The notes below the pieces were generated by a model that was not told the DNA's origin, ran no database searches, and saw nothing but the letters and a program-made list of their open reading frames with translations. This document shows positions 6,536-8,953 of a stretch of DNA of 8,953 bases, piece by piece. The position numbers were made by a program, and so were the translations under genes. The stretch's first letter is position 1. Each line of letters begins with the position of its first letter. Source of the stretch: JBAWYM01 sp037143575 (GTDB lineage: Bacteria; Patescibacteriota; Gracilibacteria; Peribacterales; Peribacteraceae); contig JBAWYM010000060.1 of NCBI GenBank assembly GCA_037143575.1, forward strand, positions 1 to 8,953. Reading direction: 5' to 3'.

Positions 6536-7411
6536 TCATTTCGCAGCGGTAGACCGATGAGTGCTCTTGGTGCGTTTTTCATTTGGCCACTCAAGCTGGA
6601 GGGCATCATTTTTATCCGAGACGATAGAGCCATCTTTCGCGAAATAGTCACGCAGGACATGCGAGACCCTAAAGTCGCATTTAACCAAAAAATCATAGCC
6701 CGAGCTCTTTGGTGCTACTATAGCTCTGATCTTCTTCATATTCCTTTGAGGCAGAACTGTTTTTTGGAGATTCTCCATCGTCTTTATTCCTATTCCAATT
6801 TTTCGTACGTTGTGGTGCACCGCAAAATTCAATAATTGAAGTATCTCATTAGAACTATACACAATCATTGCGCTCACGATTCTTTTTTCACAGGCATAAG
6901 GATTGTCATAGCCAATCAATCCTTCGCAATGTCCATGGGTAAGCTTCTTGATGAATTCACTAGACGTCCATGGTTTCTCAATATCGACGACTTGCGCCAA
7001 ATCATTGCAGGGATCCATGGGTCGGTATTGTACTTCTTCGTTTTTTGGAGACGGAGTTTTGTTCCAAAGCAATGTTTGCATTTTACGAGAAAGAGCTCCT
7101 CTCACCTCTTCAAATACATCACATAGTTTTCTTTGAAGATCATTAGGAATAGCACAATTAAGATCACGAAGGGACAACACTGCTTGGCAGGCTGATTGTA
7201 CCTGATGAAGATCCATATTCCCGTCATCATCAATCAGGAAACGCTCTTTCCGGTTCAGGATCTCCTGAACTTTAAACAGAAGATATTGGATGTTGACTCT
7301 ACCTGTTTGTTGATTGTTGACCTCAATAGCCTGCGCACTAATTCTACAGGCATATGCACATACAGCTTGCGATTGTGCTAATAGTTCTGCACTGGACGGA
7401 AATCCAAACAT
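6536..7411 (-). CDS. Hypothetical protein, no recognised domain
   Basis: A 291-residue protein I cannot assign. It has no signal peptide or membrane segment. Residues 1-115 look mostly helical ('SQAVCAYACRISAQAIEV', 'NIQYLLFKVQEILNRKERF'). Residues 150-275 look like a mixed alpha/beta domain, with strands such as 'IVSAMIVYSS', 'VRKIGIGIK' and 'IRAIVAP'. The tail is basic ('EKRTKSTHRSTAAK'). Cysteines are scattered (18, 22, 75, 86, 97, 135, 162, 174, 245) without a clear metal motif. The DNA is visibly richer in A/T than murB or ssb on either side, and codon use differs accordingly, which may mean later acquisition. ATG 7411 is supported by a promoter placed for a leaderless transcript. The gene lies downstream of ssb on the same strand but appears to have its own promoter. 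Confidence 0.7.
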   Translation of the reverse strand: MFGFPSSAELLAQSQAVCAYACRISAQAIEVNNQQTGRVNIQYLLFKVQEILNRKERFLIDDDGNMDLHQVQSACQAVLSLRDLNCAIPNDLQRKLCDVFEEVRGALSRKMQTLLWNKTPSPKNEEVQYRPMDPCNDLAQVVDIEKPWTSSEFIKKLTHGHCEGLIGYDNPYACEKRIVSAMIVYSSNEILQLLNFAVHHNVRKIGIGIKTMENLQKTVLPQRNMKKIRAIVAPKSSGYDFLVKCDFRVSHVLRDYFAKDGSIVSDKNDALQLEWPNEKRTKSTHRSTAAK

Positions 7412-7418
7412 AATGCTG

Positions 7419-7446
7419 ATAATACTTACAATTCCGAATTTGTCCA
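7419..7446 (-). promoter_or_regulatory. Sigma70-type promoter, probably leaderless
   Basis: On the minus strand, TGGACA (7446-7441) and TATTAT (7424-7419) are each one base off consensus and 16 bases apart. A start about 7 bases past the -10 box falls at 7412-7411, at or next to ATG 7411. The resulting mRNA would have almost no leader, which agrees with the absence of a Shine-Dalgarno sequence. Confidence 0.5.
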
Positions 7447-7595
7447 GAATTCTGGCGACCTCTTAGAGATTGATCATTGATGCCCCCATTGATCTTATCT
7501 TTGCGACTATACCGTCGTAGATGTACCACGATCATGGCTCAAAACTGAGAAAATCCTTCATCAAGAATTCAGGATTATTTCGGTGATGCCGTCTA

Positions 7596-8486
7596 TCAAA
7601 ATGGCAGATCCTCCACCTTGATCTCCGACTTGTACTGCACTTCGGGAATGTCGGAAGACGTATCGGCGGCAACACCCACAGATTCTCGTTCGGGTTCATT
7701 CTGTTGGGGCTGAGGGGCAGAGGAGAGCCCCGACGAACGGCGCTCATTCGTCCGGTCGATGGCTTCGTCGGCGATCGTGCTCTTGACGCCGAGGAGTGCG
7801 CACTGGTCAGCGACGATCTCGGTGGTGTAGCGCTTCTGGCCCTGCTGCGTCTCCCAGCTGCGCGTCTGCACGCGACCCGAGGCGAAGACGCGGCTGCCCT
7901 TGTGGAGTACCTTGCCGGCCTCCTCCGCGAGTGCGCCCCAGATGACGACGTTGTGAAATTCCGCGCGCTCCTTCATCTCGCCCGTCGCCTTCTCCTTCCA
8001 GCGGTCATTGGTCGCGATGCCGATCGAGAGGACATGATGACCTCCGGTGGTGGTCTTGAGCTCTGGCTCGCGGGTGACATTGCCCACGAGGTCGGCGCGA
8101 TTCACCGCAGCGAGGGTGAGCTTGGCATTCTCGGGAGCGGGGAGCTGCCCGTCTTTGGGATCGAGGAGGATCATATCCATTGCGATGATCTTGGTTTTGG
8201 AGCGCTTCTCTTTGGTCGTGGGATCATCCCAGCTGTCGGTCTGCAGCCGTCCGCCGATATAGAGTTGCGATCCGGCGTGCACGTACTGCCCGGCGAATTC
8301 GGCCATCGATCCCCAGAGGGTGACGACCTGGAAAGCTTTACTCATCATCTGTTCGCCCTGCGGAGAAGTGAAGGAATAGGGGACGACCATATTTAAATCG
8401 GCGACACTGGTGCCACCGGGGGTCTTGCGGACTTCGAGCGCTTGCGTCTGGTAGCCGATGATGGAGATGCGGTTGACGGAGAACAT
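7596..8486 (-). CDS. ssb: Single-stranded DNA-binding protein with two OB folds
   Basis: SSB coats single-stranded DNA in replication, repair and recombination. The protein has 296 residues from ATG 8486; an in-frame ATG at 8522 would add 12 residues before the conserved 'MFSVNRISIIGYQTQALEVR'. OB fold 1 spans about 1-113 ('FQVVTLWGSMAEFAGQYVHA', then 'GSQLYIGGRLQTDSW'). OB fold 2 spans about 125-233 ('VNRADLVGNVTREPELK', 'EFHNVVIWGALAEEAGKVL', 'GSRVFASGRVQTRSW'). A Gln/Ser/Glu-rich disordered linker (about 240-287) leads to the acidic tip 'VEDLPF', the docking site for partner proteins. Most bacterial SSBs have about 150-200 residues and one OB fold, and act as tetramers. Two per chain suggests a dimer, as in Deinococcus and Thermus. 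The two folds are diverged, so the duplication is old. No Shine-Dalgarno is seen. Confidence 0.95.
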   Translation of the reverse strand: MFSVNRISIIGYQTQALEVRKTPGGTSVADLNMVVPYSFTSPQGEQMMSKAFQVVTLWGSMAEFAGQYVHAGSQLYIGGRLQTDSWDDPTTKEKRSKTKIIAMDMILLDPKDGQLPAPENAKLTLAAVNRADLVGNVTREPELKTTTGGHHVLSIGIATNDRWKEKATGEMKERAEFHNVVIWGALAEEAGKVLHKGSRVFASGRVQTRSWETQQGQKRYTTEIVADQCALLGVKSTIADEAIDRTNERRSSGLSSAPQPQQNEPERESVGVAADTSSDIPEVQYKSEIKVEDLPF

Positions 8487-8814
8487 GCTTATGAATGGGA
8501 AAATGGAAGTAAAGGATGCCACGGAGCCGATGGTGGGGGAAGACTGGCTTGTTGGCTATTCTAAGCGGTTGCCTAGAACGTGAACGAATGTACACCCACA
8601 GGAATGTGATCTGCAAGGAGGAGGAATCGACAATAGAGAAAATAGTTGTCGTTGAGAAGTACTCGTTCTTCGTGTCTCTTCGTTCGCTTGGGGCAGGCAT
8701 TCGTCGGGAAGAGGGATGTTTGTTATGTGTGTTTTTCTGTTTTTCCAAAAAACCTGTTTTGCCGGAGCGCATCTTCCGTTACTGTTCCGGTCATCTGCAG
8801 ACCATGCATTCCTG
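8487..8814. other. Divergent intergenic region between ssb and ahcY
   Basis: No gene is supported here. It must hold the promoters of ssb (leftward) and ahcY (rightward), but none is convincing. For ssb, TTGCAG and TACATT, 18 bases apart around 8616-8587 on the minus strand, is one possibility. A 99-codon plus-strand ORF (8516-8815) covers most of the region but does not read like a protein. A T-rich stretch lies at 8717-8758, and a small inverted repeat at 8628-8651. Confidence 0.6.
8628..8651. repeat. Inverted repeat, possible operator
   Basis: CGACAA (8628-8633) and TTGTCG (8646-8651) are perfect inverted copies separated by 12 A-rich bases. The position, about 140 bases before the ssb start and 165 or more before ahcY, would suit a regulator site between divergent genes. 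Six-base arms occur by chance fairly often, so confidence is low. Confidence 0.25.
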
Positions 8815-8843
8815 ATGCATCAGAATCCAATACAGTATCCACT

Positions 8844-8877
8844 GGTCGACGATCCCAAGGTCCGCGGGTCGAAGACC
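8844..8877 (+). other. Possible RNA hairpin in front of ahcY
   Basis: GGTC (8844-8847) can pair with GACC (8874-8877). Inside it, CGA-CCC (8850-8856, T8853 bulged) can pair with GGGTCG (8866-8871), closing a 9-base loop. A 2x2 internal loop (GA/AA) separates the stems. It ends 21 bases before ATG 8899. If ahcY starts there, this would be leader RNA. If ahcY starts at the in-frame ATG 8815, the bases are coding and the fold may be incidental. It does not visibly match the SAH riboswitch consensus. Confidence 0.22.
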
Positions 8878-8898
8878 TACGCTTACCCCCTCACTACA

Positions 8899-8953
8899 AT
8901 GTCCCACGTCAAAGATCCCTCCCTCGCTCCCCAAGGCCGCCTCAATCTCGAGA
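8899..8953 (+). CDS. ahcY: S-adenosylhomocysteine hydrolase, N-terminus only
   Basis: Only the first 18 codons are in the window: MSHVKDPSLAPQGRLNLE. The pattern 'VKD-SLA-qGR--ie' is the conserved N-terminal strand-helix of AhcY, which splits S-adenosylhomocysteine into adenosine and homocysteine with bound NAD and so clears the product inhibitor of methyltransferases. ATG 8899 gives a start typical of the family, but no Shine-Dalgarno precedes it. The frame remains open upstream to another ATG at 8815, which would add 28 residues (…DDPKVRGSKTYAYPLTT); some AhcY proteins do have longer heads, so this start cannot be excluded. The gene is divergent from ssb. Confidence 0.8.
   Translation, partial: MSHVKDPSLAPQGRLNLE

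Noticed and set aside
7552..7576. Hairpin AATCCT/AGGATT after ssb as a terminator
   Set aside because: Only two G-C pairs, a 13-base loop and no continuous T-tract; too weak to call.
7704..8396. 230-codon open frame on the plus strand
   Set aside because: It lies wholly antisense to ssb, has low-complexity Leu/Arg/Gly/Asp composition, and is explained by the codon bias of the real gene.
8516..8815. 99-codon plus-strand frame whose TGA overlaps ATG 8815 as TGATG
   Set aside because: The overlap looked like coupling to ahcY, but the sequence has no domain-like pattern, its start is in the ssb upstream region and no relatives can be recognised. Chance is more likely.

Overview
The window looks like chromosome from a Patescibacteria (CPR) bacterium, moderately GC-rich and perhaps Peribacteria-like. 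This is inference. It rests on minor-pilin proteins of a type common in that group (an 'ARSIRDNDYAGLTVGSHGI' signature, and PilX-like proteins beginning 'GYVFLLSVLVMG'), on long Ser-rich linkers in an exported protein, and on gene starts that nearly all lack a Shine-Dalgarno sequence. TGA works as a normal stop here (murB, ssb and two pilin-like genes end in it), so a Gracilibacteria-type code is not indicated.

Positions 4317 to 1, minus strand: a three-gene surface operon joined by two ATGA overlaps. First is a PilV-like prepilin carrying about seven beta-propeller repeats. Second is a small PilX-like prepilin. Third is a paralogue of the second whose pilin-like head is followed by Ser-rich linkers, a propeller-like region and Cys-rich modules. 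The third ORF stays open for all 824 codons to the left edge of the window, where it is cut off. Together they resemble a minor-pilin/tip-adhesin cluster in which the adhesive domains are fused directly to pilins.

Positions 4995 to 4488, minus strand: a decayed RelB/RelE-type toxin-antitoxin pair. The antitoxin has an in-frame TGA and the toxin a frameshift.

Positions 5010 to 6491, plus strand: a small two-helix membrane protein of unknown function, then murB (peptidoglycan precursor synthesis). Heptameric repeats lie between them in an inverted arrangement, and a related kind of repeat lies inside murB, in frame.

Positions 7411 to 6536, minus strand: an AT-richer gene of unknown function, convergent with murB, with a good promoter placed so that its mRNA would be leaderless. 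Positions 8486 to 7596, minus strand: an SSB with two OB folds in one chain and the usual acidic tip. After a roughly 330-base divergent intergenic region, the window ends in the first codons of ahcY (S-adenosylhomocysteine hydrolase) on the plus strand. No RNA genes, CRISPR arrays or insertion sequences were seen.
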